This document shows positions 35,450 to 43,904 of a DNA stretch of 64,000 nucleotides, in pieces. Position numbers and translations under genes: made by a program. A model generated the notes under the pieces. The model did no database searches. It was not told where the DNA came from and saw only the letters and a list, made by a program, of their open reading frames with translations. Each line of letters begins with the position of its first letter. Within the stretch, counting starts at the first letter, position 1. The stretch comes from Oscillatoriaceae cyanobacterium M7585_C2015_266 (GTDB lineage Bacteria; Cyanobacteriota; Cyanobacteriia; Cyanobacteriales; Oscillatoriaceae): positions 186,001-250,000 of the forward strand of contig DVEG01000026.1 in NCBI GenBank assembly GCA_015295835.1, read 5' to 3'.

Positions 35450-35832
35450 TCATCATCGAGAGGCAGCCCTGCCTTTATCTTGCCCTTACCAAAATAGCGT
35501 CCGAACTGGAGTTCGTAAACCTCATCCTCATCTTGAGTTTCCACTTCCAAATCAGAGCGGGGATAGCTGACGCACAATAAAGCATAGCCCCTTTCCCGCA
35601 GTTCAGGAGACAGCCCCATCGCTTCTGGCTGATAAACCTCACCTGATTTTATGCGCACAGCACAGGTAGTACAAGCACCATTGCGACAGGAAAAAGGCAA
35701 TTCCACGCCTTGATTTTCAGCGCTGTGGAGAATATAGCGATCCTCCGGCACCCGTACAACGTAGCGCTCGCCCTTTTGGCGATAGTAAATTTTAACAGTG
35801 TAGGAGCGAGTCATTGATTCAGTCAACTGCAA
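35446..35832 (-). CDS. [2Fe-2S] ferredoxin
   Basis: A 128-residue plant-type ferredoxin fold. Cluster ligands are Cys49, Cys54, Cys57 and Cys87 in FSCRNGACTTCAVR and LLCVSY, the C-x4-C-x2-C...C pattern. It is longer than photosynthetic PetF (about 97) owing to an N-terminal extension and an acidic C-terminal tail (GKGKIKAGLPLDDD), features of the low-abundance Fed-type ferredoxins of cyanobacteria. Translation could also begin at Met7 (MTRSYTVKI). Its stop overlaps the thermonuclease start (ATGA), an unexpected pairing of an electron carrier and an exported nuclease. Confidence 0.9.
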   Translation of the reverse strand: MQLTESMTRSYTVKIYYRQKGERYVVRVPEDRYILHSAENQGVELPFSCRNGACTTCAVRIKSGEVYQPEAMGLSPELRERGYALLCVSYPRSDLEVETQDEDEVYELQFGRYFGKGKIKAGLPLDDD

Positions 35833-35997
35833 AAGGGCTTACTCAATAACGAGTTCATTTCCAGCTTACGACAAAAAATAACACCAAGCTAGACGTCTAG
35901 GGGCACCCCCTCTGAAAAAAATTCAGCAGAGGCTTTACAAAATTGCTGGAGTTTTGCTATTATATACCCTCAGTGAGTAAAACTAAATACTGCACCA

Positions 35998-36084
35998 GGA
36001 GAGGTGGCCGAGTGGCTTAAGGCGCAGCACTGGAAATGCTGTTTGGGGGTAACTTCAACGTGGGTTCAAATCCCACCCTCTCCG
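35998..36084 (+). tRNA. trnS-GGA: tRNA-Ser (anticodon GGA)
   Basis: An 87-base class II tRNA. Acceptor stem GGAGAGG pairs with CCTCTCC, discriminator G at 36084. The anticodon loop is CTGGAAA (anticodon GGA) on a GCAGCA/TGCTGT stem. A long variable arm (TTTGGGGGTAACTTCAACG) and T-loop GTTCAAAT are present, as required for serine. CCA is not encoded. Confidence 0.96.
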
Positions 36085-36105
36085 TTCAAAAAAAAGATAA
36101 ATGGC

Positions 36106-36137
36106 AAGGATGAGCTTTAACCCTGTCATTCATCCTT
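36106..36137 (+). terminator. Hairpin downstream of tRNA-Ser
   Basis: AAGGATGA (36106-36113) pairs with TCATCCTT (36130-36137) over a 16-base loop; the following sequence is ACCCCTTAAATCTTTCTT, only moderately T-rich. It probably ends tRNA transcription and lies just before the stop of the convergent DMT gene. Confidence 0.5.
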
Positions 36138-36169
36138 ACCCCTTAAATCTTTCTTCTATAGTTTACTTT

Positions 36170-37996
36170 TTACTTGCTGGGTTGAACAGCCGATTGAGCC
36201 GCTTGTTGCTCAGCTATCAACTTAGCTACACTTTTAGCAGCAACTGCCGCTGTGATGATTAGCATGCCAACTATTTGCAAAGGTGCTATCGGTTCTTTGA
36301 TCATAAGATAAGCGAACAGAGCCGTAAGAGCAGGTCCGCTTGTGCCAATAATTGCCACCAATGCAGCATTTGCTTGACGAATAGCTAAGTTGTTTAAAAG
36401 ATAACTAGCCAGTGTCAGCACTCCTAATAAGATACTGCCGAAAAGCAAACTAGGCCAAAGATTCCAATCAAATTGGACTGCGAATTGTTTGGGGAGAGGA
36501 ATTAACAGGCTAAGACTACAAAAGATAAATATAGATAAAAACCCAATTAAAGTAAAAGGAATCGGGTGTAGTTTTCTCTGCCCTAGCTGTGCTGTCAGCA
36601 TGTAGCCTGCAAAAGCAAAGCCAGAACCGAGGGAAGTAGCAATACCTAAGGGAATATCACCAAAAGCCGGCATTCCAAAACTCGGCGCTGCAGCCAAAAT
36701 CAAGCCTGCAATAATAGCGCTCATTGTAACATAGTCGAGCAATTGTAGGCGAATACCAAATAGCCACCAAGAGGCTAATGCCGTAACTAGAGGATAAACG
36801 AAAAATATCGTGACGGCAATTCCTGCTTGTATATTACCGATCGCAATATAAATTAAAACCTGCGATAAAAATAGAAAGAAGCCACTGCCAACAACCTTAA
36901 ACCAGGCATCGCGCTCGCCACTGGTAAAAAAGCGCTTCAAATCTTGCCAGACTTGAGGATATAGAAAACTTGCCAAAATTGGCATTACCAACAATACCAC
37001 TACAGTTCGCAACAGTAAAATTAGCAGTGAATTGCCAAAACCAGGAGTGATAAATCCCTGGACATCGAAAAGCCCTAGAATATTGCGGCTTGGAAATTTT
37101 TCGCTTTTGAGAATAATCTTTAAGCAAACGTTGAATAAAGATAACACTACCGAAGAAGCGAGCGCCAATAGCAAACCCACCTGCATTGCCGACGCTGGTT
37201 TTTTCGGCACCGCTTTAGGGGCAGCAGCTTCTGGCACACGTACTTCCGTATGCACTGGCGGCGGGGGTACTGTCGGAGTCGGTGTAGGTTCTAAAACTGC
37301 TGTTGAGTTGTCAGGCGACGAAGATTTGAATTTAGTGCGCTCAAGTTGTTGCAGTAAGGTTTCTAGTGCTTCTGAGGATAGCTCAGTAGTAGTTTGCAGC
37401 CCGCCTGGTTGGTTTTGCATTTTTTCAATTAGGCTGCTGACAAGCCTTTCGATAATTATTTCTCCTTGCTGCTGCAAACTATTAAGGCGCTGGAGATGTT
37501 GATTCAGGCTTGTTTGATAGCTGTTGAATTCTTCTTTTATTGCCTCGTAATCTGCAACTAAGGTGCCGTCTATTGATGCAACAGGTAAGCCTCTTAAGCG
37601 CTCGCGACTTCCACTTACAAAGGCTGAAGCGCTGTTATTTAGTGACGGATTCCCTACACTAGCGAGCGCATCTATCTGCTGCATCAAGCGCTGTTGCAAT
37701 TGATTGGCCAACATCTCCGCCATTTGCTGGACCAATTGTTGTTGTTGCAAGGCTTGTTGCTGGAATATAGTTTCTAGCTGCTGGTTGCGGATTTGCTGTT
37801 GCTGCGCCTTGAGTTTTTCAATATCTTCACTTAGGCGAGATTTTTCCGCCAACAATCGTGTGATATCTTGCGCTAATTGTAGGATTAAATCTTGTTGTAG
37901 ATGTTTGAGTTCGTTCGTCACCGCCTTGAGAGCCATTTCTACTGCACTGCGCTCCCTGGCTCCATAGTTTTCTGGTTCGTTGTCCAGTGGCCCCAT
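36170..37996 (-). CDS. EamA/DMT-family transporter with long N-terminal Gln-rich coiled coil
   Basis: 608 residues. The first 230 are a soluble, Gln/Leu-rich coiled coil (for example QQLVQQMAEMLANQLQQRL), followed by a Pro/Thr-rich linker (about 235-270) and about ten transmembrane helices in two EamA repeats (about 272-600). DMT proteins export or import metabolites such as amino acids, purines or nucleotide sugars; no substrate can be assigned. A 270-residue cytoplasmic extension is unusual for this superfamily, whose members are normally about 300 residues, and suggests oligomerisation or attachment to a cellular structure. The frame is continuous, with no sign that two genes were joined by an error. 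No operon partner. Confidence 0.82.
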   Translation of the reverse strand: MGPLDNEPENYGARERSAVEMALKAVTNELKHLQQDLILQLAQDITRLLAEKSRLSEDIEKLKAQQQQIRNQQLETIFQQQALQQQQLVQQMAEMLANQLQQRLMQQIDALASVGNPSLNNSASAFVSGSRERLRGLPVASIDGTLVADYEAIKEEFNSYQTSLNQHLQRLNSLQQQGEIIIERLVSSLIEKMQNQPGGLQTTTELSSEALETLLQQLERTKFKSSSPDNSTAVLEPTPTPTVPPPPVHTEVRVPEAAAPKAVPKKPASAMQVGLLLALASSVVLSLFNVCLKIILKSEKFPSRNILGLFDVQGFITPGFGNSLLILLLRTVVVLLVMPILASFLYPQVWQDLKRFFTSGERDAWFKVVGSGFFLFLSQVLIYIAIGNIQAGIAVTIFFVYPLVTALASWWLFGIRLQLLDYVTMSAIIAGLILAAAPSFGMPAFGDIPLGIATSLGSGFAFAGYMLTAQLGQRKLHPIPFTLIGFLSIFIFCSLSLLIPLPKQFAVQFDWNLWPSLLFGSILLGVLTLASYLLNNLAIRQANAALVAIIGTSGPALTALFAYLMIKEPIAPLQIVGMLIITAAVAAKSVAKLIAEQQAAQSAVQPSK

Positions 37997-38230
37997 CTGT
38001 GTCTAACCTCTAATCTGTTAATATCAAGCGTTCTAATCGCAAGTTGGTCATTTCGTCAATCTTGCTATTATTTTTGCAAATCAACTCCTCATTTACAGTT
38101 TTTCCATTTTAATAAATGTGATTTTTGCTGTTCAACCTTCTAAAGTAAATTGGATTGCCTGTTTTGGAGAAAACACCCTTTTTGTTATTTAATTTAAAAT
38201 TGCAAAAAAAAGCTCCCAGCTTATCGCTTT

Positions 38231-39541
38231 CTAAAGCAACGCTCGTGCAATTGTGAAGATAGTAGCACCCAAAGCAGCAGTGAGGGGAACTGTTATTAAC
38301 CAGGCTAGGAAAATACCCCAAACAGTAGGCAGTCGAATTATATCTGATGAACTGCTATTATACCACCTTTGTACTATGCCAATACCAACAACGCCACCAA
38401 CTAGGGCATGGGAAGTAGAAACTGGAAGCCCCAAGCGAGAAGCAAATAACACTGTTGTCGCACAAGCAAGTTCGGCACAAAATCCGCCGCTCGGCTGTAG
38501 CGGGATAATCCCTTCCCCAACGGTGGTAATTACTTTTTTGCCAGAGATTGCTAAACCGCAGACAATACCAGCACCGCCAAGAAGTAAAATCCACAAGGGA
38601 ATGCTGAAATTAATCCCTGGTGGGGAACCAGTACGATGAATATAGGCGATCGCTGCTAAAGGGGCTACAGCATTACCAACATCATTCGAGCCATGGGCAA
38701 ATGCCACAAAGCAGGCACTCAATATTTGAAATCCCGCTAGTTGTTGTTCGACAATTGTAAGTGGAGATTTTGATGTTTTATGTATTGTGTTAGCAGGGTT
38801 ATGAGGGTTATGTTTGGTGGATTGTATTTTACTTTCTAATTGTCGCCAATTAATAATAGATAGGCAAAGGGCTGCACTGGCACCAATGCCTAGAGGAATA
38901 TCGTGGCTGGGGAGATGAAAGCCAAAATAGGTTTTAATCCTGGTTTCTATAGCAGGGCTGAAGGTGGGGAGTACTATTGCTCCAAATATGCTTAGTAGTA
39001 ATGAACTAAGCCAGGGAATCCATTCGTTTAATTGTTGTAAGGGTTTGGGGTGGTTGAGAATCCAGTGTTTGATGAGAATGTAGAAGCAGCCTGCGATCGC
39101 TCCGCTTATCAGAGGTGTTGCTAGCCATGTAAGCGAAATAATGCCAATATTTGACCAGTCTACCGCCGTCACACCTTTAGCACTCCAACTAAAGCCCGCT
39201 AGCGCCCCTACAACCGCATGAGAAGAAGAAACAGGCCAGCCTTTATAAGTGGCCACTTGCATCCACAGTCCACAAGCAATCATTACCGACGTCATTCCTG
39301 CTAATAATATCAGCGGTTCGGAAGCAAATATTGCAGGATTAACAATTTCAGTAGCTAGTGTGGCAGCTACATTTTGGCCAAATAGAACTGCTCCCGCCAA
39401 CTCCAGAATTCCCGCAATTAGAAGCGCCCGCTGTAGAGTAAGAGCTTTTGAGCCTACAGACGTACCCATTGAATTGGCTACATCATTGGCCCCTAAATTC
39501 CAAGCGACGTAAAATGCCACAAGAGCTAAAAGAAATATCAT
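38231..39541 (-). CDS. pit: Inorganic phosphate transporter, PiT family
   Basis: A 436-residue membrane protein with the duplicated PiT signature: [14 protein letters not shown] near the N terminus (about residues 15-28) and [14 protein letters not shown] in the second half. PiT proteins are low-affinity, cation-coupled phosphate (metal-phosphate) symporters. A hydrophilic loop between the halves (about 230-265) is normal. It is divergent from rplS, with starts 75 bases apart, so their promoters overlap. On the minus strand a weak stem (AAGCT/AGCTT) and T8 tract after the stop at about 38203-38222 may terminate transcription. Confidence 0.92.
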   Translation of the reverse strand: MIFLLALVAFYVAWNLGANDVANSMGTSVGSKALTLQRALLIAGILELAGAVLFGQNVAATLATEIVNPAIFASEPLILLAGMTSVMIACGLWMQVATYKGWPVSSSHAVVGALAGFSWSAKGVTAVDWSNIGIISLTWLATPLISGAIAGCFYILIKHWILNHPKPLQQLNEWIPWLSSLLLSIFGAIVLPTFSPAIETRIKTYFGFHLPSHDIPLGIGASAALCLSIINWRQLESKIQSTKHNPHNPANTIHKTSKSPLTIVEQQLAGFQILSACFVAFAHGSNDVGNAVAPLAAIAYIHRTGSPPGINFSIPLWILLLGGAGIVCGLAISGKKVITTVGEGIIPLQPSGGFCAELACATTVLFASRLGLPVSTSHALVGGVVGIGIVQRWYNSSSSDIIRLPTVWGIFLAWLITVPLTAALGATIFTIARALL

Positions 39542-39616
39542 ATTAAATATAAATCAGGGGGCTTGCTTTCTCTATTTTGCCGATATATAATAGAAGGCTG
39601 TGAGTTTTTTGCCGAT

Positions 39617-39979
39617 ATGAACGCTGAAGCGATTATCCGCTCTATCGAAGCGGAACAACTAAAATCAGACTTGCCCGAAATTCACGTTGGCGATACCGTT
39701 AGAGTCGGCGTGAAAATTATAGAAGGGGACAAAGAAAGAGTTCAACCCTATGAAGGCACTGTCATTGCTAAGCGCAATGGCGGTATTAATACTACAATTA
39801 CTGTGCGCCGCATCTTCCAAGGAGTGGGAGTAGAGCGGGTGTTTTTGATCCACTCTCCCCGAATTGAAAGTATTAAAGTTCTGCGTCGTGGTAAGGTGCG
39901 TCGTGCTAAACTGTACTTCCTACGCGAGCGCGTGGGCAAAGCAACCAGACTCAAGCAGCGATTCGACCGAGCGCTTTAG
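39617..39979 (+). CDS. rplS: 50S ribosomal protein L19
   Basis: 120 residues, beginning [20 protein letters not shown] and containing the L19 hallmarks [19 protein letters not shown] and [10 protein letters not shown]...SPRIESI. It sits at the 30S-50S interface. An upstream in-frame codon exists at 39563, but the ATG at 39617 gives the standard length and N terminus. It precedes tRNA-Trp and the secE-nusG-rplKAJL block, an arrangement common in cyanobacteria. Confidence 0.97.
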   Translation: MNAEAIIRSIEAEQLKSDLPEIHVGDTVRVGVKIIEGDKERVQPYEGTVIAKRNGGINTTITVRRIFQGVGVERVFLIHSPRIESIKVLRRGKVRRAKLYFLRERVGKATRLKQRFDRAL

Positions 39980-40081
39980 TCAAAAAATTTTGCTTGGCAG
40001 TCTAGCCATAAACGCAGTAATGCGTTATACTAGAAAAAAATAGGCGGTGAATGCCAAGCTTACTCGCCCATACCCTAACGT

Positions 40082-40154
40082 GCGCTCTTAGTTCAGTTGG
40101 TAGAACGCAGGTCTCCAAAACCTGATGTCGGGGGTTCAAGTCCTCCAGGGCGCG
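40082..40154 (+). tRNA. trnW-CCA: tRNA-Trp (anticodon CCA)
   Basis: 73 bases. Acceptor GCGCTCT pairs with AGGGCGC (one G-T pair each at two positions), discriminator G. D-loop AGTTCAGTTGGTAGA, anticodon loop CTCCAAA (CCA), T-arm with GTTCAAGT. It is directly upstream of secE, the usual bacterial order. Confidence 0.96.
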
Positions 40155-40430
40155 CTGAACTAAAAAATTAGAGAAAGCCTAGGGGGGAAACCCTTCCTAT
40201 GGTCTCCCCATGCTGAGCTAAAAGGACAACTTTCTGGTAAAATCAAAAATGGAGTTAAAATAAAGCTACAGCTTTCAACAGACAGTCTGAAAAAAGTTTC
40301 AAGAATCATTAGCCTAAAGGCGATGATAAAATATAGATTGGATTGAACTTTATAGGAGGGCGGCAACAATCCTGGCAAAAAACCACCTCTTTATAAGAGG
40401 GGGTGGGGAAGGAGTCACATTGCCGGAATA
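40155..40430 (+). promoter_or_regulatory. Spacer between tRNA-Trp and secE with hairpins
   Basis: A 276-base region that should hold the secE operon promoter. AAAGCT/AGCTTT (40262-40275) is a small hairpin, and CCACCTCTT with AAGAGGGGGTGG at about 40383-40406 forms a stronger stem close to the secE start; it could affect translation. A GGAGG lies at 40352 and AAGGAG at 40410 just before secE. No terminator was seen, so read-through from tRNA-Trp is possible. Confidence 0.35.
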
Positions 40431-40664
40431 ATGAAGATGGCAAAGAAAAACGAAGCAGAAATACAACAAAATACCTCAACAGGATTTAACATCGTTAAGT
40501 TTCTTGAAGAAACAAAAGAAGAATTAGGCAAAGTAGTGTGGCCATCGCGGCAGCAGTTGATTAGCGAATCACTAGCCGTATTGTTAATGGTAACGCTTGT
40601 AGCAACCTTTATATACCTGGTAGACAACTTCTTTAATTGGGCAGCAATGCAGGTGTTCAAATGA
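40431..40664 (+). CDS. secE: Preprotein translocase subunit SecE
   Basis: A 77-residue single-helix subunit of the SecYEG channel. The amphipathic FLEETKEELGKVVWPSRQQL is the SecE signature, followed by one membrane helix (LAVLLMVTLVATFIYLV). The start may be ATG 40431 or 40437. Its stop overlaps the nusG start in an ATGA (40661-40664). Confidence 0.95.
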   Translation: MKMAKKNEAEIQQNTSTGFNIVKFLEETKEELGKVVWPSRQQLISESLAVLLMVTLVATFIYLVDNFFNWAAMQVFK

Positions 40665-41299
40665 ATTTTGCATCGGAAGAAAGGGCAAATCCAACCCATA
40701 CAGAAGAAACGGCAGACACAAAAGAACTTCGCAAAGGCGAAGCAAGGTGGTATGCTGTTCAAGTAGCGTCAGGCTGTGAAAAACGAGTGAAGACGAACCT
40801 AGAACAGCGAGTTCAAACCCTGGATGTGGCTGACAGGATTCTTCAGGTTGAAATACCCCAGGTTCCGGCTATAAAAATTCGCAAAGATGGTTCGCGAACG
40901 CACTCGGATGAAAAAGTTTTCCCAGGCTACGTCCTAGTCCAAATGATAATGGACGACGAAAGCTGGCAGGTTGTCAAAAACACCCCAAATGTGATTAACT
41001 TTGTAGGGGCAGAACAAAAGCGTCGCTACGGAAGAGGACGGGGTCACGTAAAACCAGTGCCGCTTAGTATCTCAGAAGTAGAACGCATATTCAAGCAAGC
41101 TCGAGAACAAGAACCAATCGTCAAAGTAAATATGGCGATTGGTGACAAAGTAGTCGTGCTTTCAGGTCCCTTTAAAGATTTTGAAGGGGAAGTGATAGAA
41201 GTAAGTCCAGAACGCAGTAAACTGAAAGTGCTACTTTCCATCTTTGGACGCGACACGCCAGTGGAATTAGAATTCAATCAGGTAAAAAAACAAAGCTGA
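40661..41299 (+). CDS. nusG: Transcription termination/antitermination factor NusG
   Basis: 212 residues starting at the ATG that overlaps the secE stop. The NGN domain (about 28-130) contains RWYAVQVASGCEKRVK and the FPGYVLVQM.MDDE segment; the KOW domain (about 150-205) has GDKVVVLSGPFKDFEGEVIEV. It binds RNA polymerase and modulates elongation and Rho action. An in-frame TTG at 40637 within secE is ignored. Confidence 0.96.
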   Translation: MNFASEERANPTHTEETADTKELRKGEARWYAVQVASGCEKRVKTNLEQRVQTLDVADRILQVEIPQVPAIKIRKDGSRTHSDEKVFPGYVLVQMIMDDESWQVVKNTPNVINFVGAEQKRRYGRGRGHVKPVPLSISEVERIFKQAREQEPIVKVNMAIGDKVVVLSGPFKDFEGEVIEVSPERSKLKVLLSIFGRDTPVELEFNQVKKQS

Positions 41300-41306
41300 T
41301 AGATAA

Positions 41307-41732
41307 ATGGCAAAGAAAGTAGTTGCAGTGATCAAATTGGCCATTACTGCCGGGAAGGCCAACCCGGCACCTCCAATAGGACCAGCACTTGGTCAGCATG
41401 GCGTTAATATCATGATGTTCTGCAAAGAATATAACGCCAGAACCGCCGATCAAGCAGGACTAATCGTGCCAGTAGAAATTTCTGTCTATGAAGATAGAAG
41501 TTTCACATTTGTACTAAAAACACCTCCTGCCTCAGTTTTGATTCGCAAAGCGGCAGGCATCGAACGCGGTTCAGGAGAACCAAACCGTAAGCAAGTAGGA
41601 AAAATAACCCGCGCTCAGTTACGGGAAATAGCCGAAACCAAAATGCCCGATCTCAACGCATACGACATAGAAGCAGCAATGAGAATCGTAGCAGGAACCG
41701 CCCGCAATATGGGCGTAGCGATCGTGGATTAG
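41307..41732 (+). CDS. rplK: 50S ribosomal protein L11
   Basis: 141 residues, standard length, with the N-terminal [27 protein letters not shown] signature segment (positions about 8-34) and the RNA-binding C-terminal domain. It forms the GTPase-associated centre with L10-L12. It begins eight bases after nusG. Confidence 0.97.
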   Translation: MAKKVVAVIKLAITAGKANPAPPIGPALGQHGVNIMMFCKEYNARTADQAGLIVPVEISVYEDRSFTFVLKTPPASVLIRKAAGIERGSGEPNRKQVGKITRAQLREIAETKMPDLNAYDIEAAMRIVAGTARNMGVAIVD

Positions 41733-41738
41733 TCCCTC

Positions 41739-41759
41739 GGTTAGTAAGCGGAGCTAACC
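41739..41759 (+). promoter_or_regulatory. Hairpin between rplK and rplA
   Basis: GGTTAG (41739-41744) pairs with CTAACC (41754-41759) around a 9-base loop, directly after the rplK stop and followed by an A-rich stretch rather than T. In a region where L1 often controls its own operon it may be a protein-binding RNA site; not a terminator. Confidence 0.3.
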
Positions 41760-41825
41760 TAAAAAAAACACGCTCCCAACCAGGGGGAGAGGAAAAAACC
41801 TCGCTATCAACCCCAGGAGAAACAA

Positions 41826-42542
41826 ATGGCAAAAAAAATTTCCCGCAGATTACAAGAACTCAAAAAAAAGATTGAAAATCGCCCCTACCAGCCCCTAGAA
41901 GCTCTCAAACTCCTAAAAGAAACAGCAACAGCTAAATTTCCCGAATCCGCAGAAGCTCACATTCGCCTAGGGATTGACCCTAAATACAGCGATCAACAGT
42001 TGCGGACAACTGTAGTATTACCAAAAGGAACAGGTCAGACAATTCGAGTGGCAGTAATTGCCCGAGGAGAAAAAGTCCAAGAAGCCGTTAAGGGCGGTGC
42101 AGATGTAGTGGGTTCGGAAGAATTAATTGACGAAATCCAAAAAGGTCGCATGGACTTTGATAAACTGATTGCGACGCCAGATATGATGCCACAAGTGGCT
42201 AAACTAGGAAAACTTCTAGGGCCTCGTGGTTTGATGCCTTCGCCAAAAGGTGGCACAGTAACATTTGATTTGGCAGCAGCAATTTCAGAATTCAAAGCAG
42301 GTAAACTGGAATTCCGCGCCGATCGCACCGGCATCGTCCATGTTATGTTTGGCAAGGCGTCTTTTCCAGCCGAAGATTTGCTGGTGAATCTAAAGGCGTT
42401 ACAAGAAACTATCGATCGCAACCGCCCATCAGGAGCAAAAGGCCGCTACTGGCGCACACTTTATGTGTCTGCTACGATGGGACCATCAATTCAAGTTGAC
42501 ATCAATAGTCTACGAGAATTGAAACTGACAGAAGCAGCCTGA
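41826..42542 (+). CDS. rplA: 50S ribosomal protein L1
   Basis: 238 residues with the L1 signature segment [20 protein letters not shown] near residue 135. It forms the L1 stalk at the E site and in many bacteria represses its own mRNA. Clear AGGAG ribosome binding site about 10 bases upstream (CCCAGGAGAAACAA before the ATG). Confidence 0.97.
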   Translation: MAKKISRRLQELKKKIENRPYQPLEALKLLKETATAKFPESAEAHIRLGIDPKYSDQQLRTTVVLPKGTGQTIRVAVIARGEKVQEAVKGGADVVGSEELIDEIQKGRMDFDKLIATPDMMPQVAKLGKLLGPRGLMPSPKGGTVTFDLAAAISEFKAGKLEFRADRTGIVHVMFGKASFPAEDLLVNLKALQETIDRNRPSGAKGRYWRTLYVSATMGPSIQVDINSLRELKLTEAA

Positions 42543-42619
42543 AAACCAGAAACTATAAATTTGAGATTGGAAAGAAAGGAGTTCTGAAATCAAAAATCTA
42601 AAATTCAAAAACTAAATAG

Positions 42620-42780
42620 GCAATTGCCTATGACAGCAGGTGCCTGTGGCTTAATTTCCTGCCGAGGTTTGTGCCGTGATTGTCTGAATAGCCGAAGTTG
42701 CAATTGCAACAGCGGCTTGGGCAGCAGTCTGTAAAGCACCACCCCGGCATACTCACCGGGGTATTTGATTTTTATTTTAT
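42620..42780 (+). ncRNA. L10 leader (autoregulatory rplJL 5' element) with internal terminator
   Basis: The 274-base rplA-rplJ spacer contains GACAGCAGG...TTAATTTCCTGCCGAGG (about 42632-42667), which matches the kink-turn-containing consensus of the ribosomal L10 leader. It is bound by the L10-L12 complex. Further on, ACCCCGG (42741-42747) pairs with CCGGGGT (42756-42762) and is followed by ATTTGATTTTTATTTTA, an attenuator-type terminator. Binding of L10 would favour termination before rplJ. Confidence 0.8.
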
Positions 42781-42816
42781 ATCTGAGAAAGCAAGCTGTT
42801 AAGGAGGTGAAAAATA

Positions 42817-43365
42817 GTGGGGAGAACGTTAGAAGATAAAAATAAAATTATCGATGAACTCAGGGAAACTTTGAATAAATCACAAATTGCCCTAGTCATC
42901 GACTACAAAGGGCTTACCGTAGCGGAAATTACAGATTTACGCAAGCGACTGCGCCCAACTGGCACGGTTTGTAAAGTCACCAAAAATACCCTGATGAAAA
43001 GGGCGATTGCAGGTGATGCCAAATGGCAACCAATGGAAGAATTCCTGCAAGGAACTTCCGCCTTTTTGCTAGTTAAAGACGACATTAGCGGTGCCATCAA
43101 AGCTTACCAAGACTTCCAAAAAGCAAGCAAAAAAACAGAACTTCGTGGCGGCGTAATGGAAGGGCGGCGCTTGAGTGAAGCCGACGTCAAAGCCATTGGC
43201 GAATTGCCATCCAAAGAACAGCTCATAGCACAAATTGCTGGCGCTATCAACGGATTGGCAACCAAAATTGCCGTGGGGATCAAAGAAGTTCCTGCGTCTC
43301 TTGCTCGCGGAATTCAAGCTATTGTCGACAAAGAAAAAGAAAAAGAAGGAAAAGAAGCCGCCTAA
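42817..43365 (+). CDS. rplJ: 50S ribosomal protein L10
   Basis: 182 residues. Starts at GTG 42817 with an ideal AAGGAGGTGA ribosome binding site at 42801-42810. Standard L10 features: LVIDYKGLTVAEIT..R..LR, then KNTLMKRAI. Its C-terminal helix (Lys/Glu-rich end) binds L12 dimers. Controlled by the leader described upstream. Confidence 0.96.
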   Translation: MGRTLEDKNKIIDELRETLNKSQIALVIDYKGLTVAEITDLRKRLRPTGTVCKVTKNTLMKRAIAGDAKWQPMEEFLQGTSAFLLVKDDISGAIKAYQDFQKASKKTELRGGVMEGRRLSEADVKAIGELPSKEQLIAQIAGAINGLATKIAVGIKEVPASLARGIQAIVDKEKEKEGKEAA

Positions 43366-43434
43366 TCATTTTTAGGTTTCTACTTCACTTGCATAACATA
43401 ACCACAAACTTAAAACATTAACAGGAGTTCACAA

Positions 43435-43833
43435 ATGTCTGCTGCAACTGATGAAATTCTAGAAAAACTAAAAACACTGACTCTCTTAGAAGCAGCCGAA
43501 CTTGTCAAACAAATTGAAGAAACTTTCGGCGTCAGCGCTGCCGCTCCAGCAGGAGGAATGGTAATGATGGCAGCACCCGCTGCAGGGGCTGCAGCTCCAG
43601 CAGAAGAAGCCGAAGTTAAGACAGAATTTGATGTGATTCTTGAAGAAGTACCGGCTGACAAGAAAATTGCAGTTCTCAAAGTCGTGCGTACTCTCACCGG
43701 GTTGGGCTTGAAAGAAGCAAAAGACTTGGTAGAATCTACGCCGAAACCAGTTAAAGAAGGGGTTCCCAAAGAAGCTGCTGAAGATGCTAAGAAGCAGCTA
43801 GAAGAAGCCGGTGCCAAAGTAACTATCAAGTAG
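43435..43833 (+). CDS. rplL: 50S ribosomal protein L7/L12
   Basis: 132 residues: N-terminal dimerisation domain, Ala/Pro hinge (about residues 38-60) and the C-terminal EKTEFDVIL-type domain (here [16 protein letters not shown]) with [12 protein letters not shown]. It recruits translational GTPases. Start has an ACAGGAGTTCACAA ribosome binding site. Confidence 0.97.
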   Translation: MSAATDEILEKLKTLTLLEAAELVKQIEETFGVSAAAPAGGMVMMAAPAAGAAAPAEEAEVKTEFDVILEEVPADKKIAVLKVVRTLTGLGLKEAKDLVESTPKPVKEGVPKEAAEDAKKQLEEAGAKVTIK

Positions 43834-43861
43834 TCACACTTTTCTATCTAATATTAAACTC

Positions 43862-43883
43862 AGGGGAGCGGGCGCCCGCCCCC
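43862..43883. terminator. GC-rich hairpin after rplL
   Basis: GGGGAGCGGGC with GCCCGCCCCCT forms a self-complementary stem around GGGCGCCC at about 43863-43883. The downstream plus strand is only mildly T-rich (TACTTAGTATTTCTT). It lies between convergent rplL and the RHH gene and probably ends both. Confidence 0.5.
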
Positions 43884-43904
43884 TACTTAGTATTTCTTAT
43901 GCTC

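Noticed and set aside
37032-37502. 156-codon plus-strand frame opposite the DMT transporter gene
   Set aside because: Cys/Ser-rich antisense shadow of Gln-rich and Pro-rich codons; the minus-strand gene has clear membrane and coil structure.
43410-43829. 139-codon minus-strand frame opposite rplL
   Set aside because: Exact shadow of the Ala/Glu-rich ribosomal gene.
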